From Marinagarivorans sp. UBA5870 (GTDB taxonomy: Bacteria; Pseudomonadota; Gammaproteobacteria; Pseudomonadales; Cellvibrionaceae), in NCBI GenBank assembly GCA_002432555.1, contig DJFO01000337.1, positions 9,751 through 16,615 of the forward strand: a stretch of 6,865 bases of DNA. Reading direction: 5' to 3'. A program made the translations under genes and the position numbers. The notes under the pieces were generated by a model. It was not told the DNA's origin, did no database searches, and saw only the letters and a program-made list of their open reading frames with translations. Position 1 is the first letter of the stretch; each line of letters starts with the position of its first letter. This document shows, piece by piece, positions 6,266 through 6,865 of this stretch.

Positions 6266-6490
6266 ATGTTAGAGCAAGATATCATCAGTGCCGTCACCGC
6301 CGTGCTTCCGGACGCCCAGGTCGAGGCGCGCATGGAGGGCAATCATGCGCACATCAGCGTGACCAGCACGGCGTTCGCCGGGCTATCACCGGTGAAGCGG
6401 CAGCAGTTGGTGTACGGCGCGCTCAGCAACGCCATCGCCAGCGGCGCGATTCATGCGGTGCATATGAAAACCTTAGTGCCCGACACCTGA
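6266..6490 (+). CDS. ibaG: IbaG, BolA-family protein
   Basis: A 74-residue cytoplasmic protein of the BolA/IbaG family. Members bind iron-sulfur clusters together with monothiol glutaredoxins; IbaG takes its name from influence on acid growth in E. coli. The family motif is plain: FAGLSPVKRQQLVYGAL (37-53) followed by GAIHAVHMKTLVP (60-72), with H63 at the position of the conserved BolA-family histidine. It is about ten residues shorter than E. coli IbaG (84), the missing part being the C-terminal tail after the TP/VP motif. The ATG at 6266 has only a weak AGG upstream. The gene lies directly ahead of murA, its usual partner in gammaproteobacteria; mlaB, which commonly precedes it, is absent. 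Confidence 0.93.
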   Translation: MLEQDIISAVTAVLPDAQVEARMEGNHAHISVTSTAFAGLSPVKRQQLVYGALSNAIASGAIHAVHMKTLVPDT

Positions 6491-6500
6491 TCACTCGTAG

Positions 6501-6865
<365 letters not shown>

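Overview
This is a chromosomal housekeeping region of a gammaproteobacterium: the kdsD-kdsC-lptC-lptA-lptB-rpoN-ptsN block on the minus strand, and mlaC-ibaG-murA divergent from it on the plus strand. Gene content, order and protein sequences match the conserved envelope/sigma-54 neighbourhood of Escherichia and Pseudomonas. Base composition looks moderately GC-rich, and the exact gene set differs from both models. A Pseudomonadales/Cellvibrionales-type or related marine lineage is plausible, but this is inference and no species can be named.

Layout. Positions 1-248 (minus) hold the 5' part of ptsN, cut by the window edge. Positions 249-316 are a short spacer with a GC hairpin. Positions 317-1828 (minus) are rpoN, with a good sigma-70-type promoter just upstream in the 143-bp gap to lptB. 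Then, reading along the minus strand from the far end, come kdsD (5346-4366), kdsC (4343-3813), lptC (3805-3203), lptA (3234-2701) and lptB (2697-1972), packed with gaps of 3-22 bp and one 32-bp overlap. Positions 5347-5542 are a 196-bp divergent regulatory region with an operator-like palindrome. Plus-strand genes follow: mlaC (5543-6175), a stem-loop spacer, ibaG (6266-6490), a short leader and the 5' part of murA (6549 to the edge). No stretch over 300 bp lacks a gene.

How they work together. KdsD and KdsC catalyse the first and last dedicated steps of Kdo supply for the lipopolysaccharide inner core. LptC, LptA and LptB are parts of the machine that carries finished lipopolysaccharide to the outer membrane. 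RpoN is sigma-54, and PtsN is the EIIA component of the nitrogen phosphotransfer relay. On the other side, MlaC is a periplasmic phospholipid carrier, IbaG a BolA-family protein linked to iron-sulfur handling, and MurA commits UDP-GlcNAc to peptidoglycan.

I do not see a new defence, mobile or biosynthetic system. The notable points are differences from the usual gene order: mlaF, mlaE, mlaD and mlaB are missing around mlaC, and hpf is missing between rpoN and ptsN. Several small intergenic structures also deserve a check.
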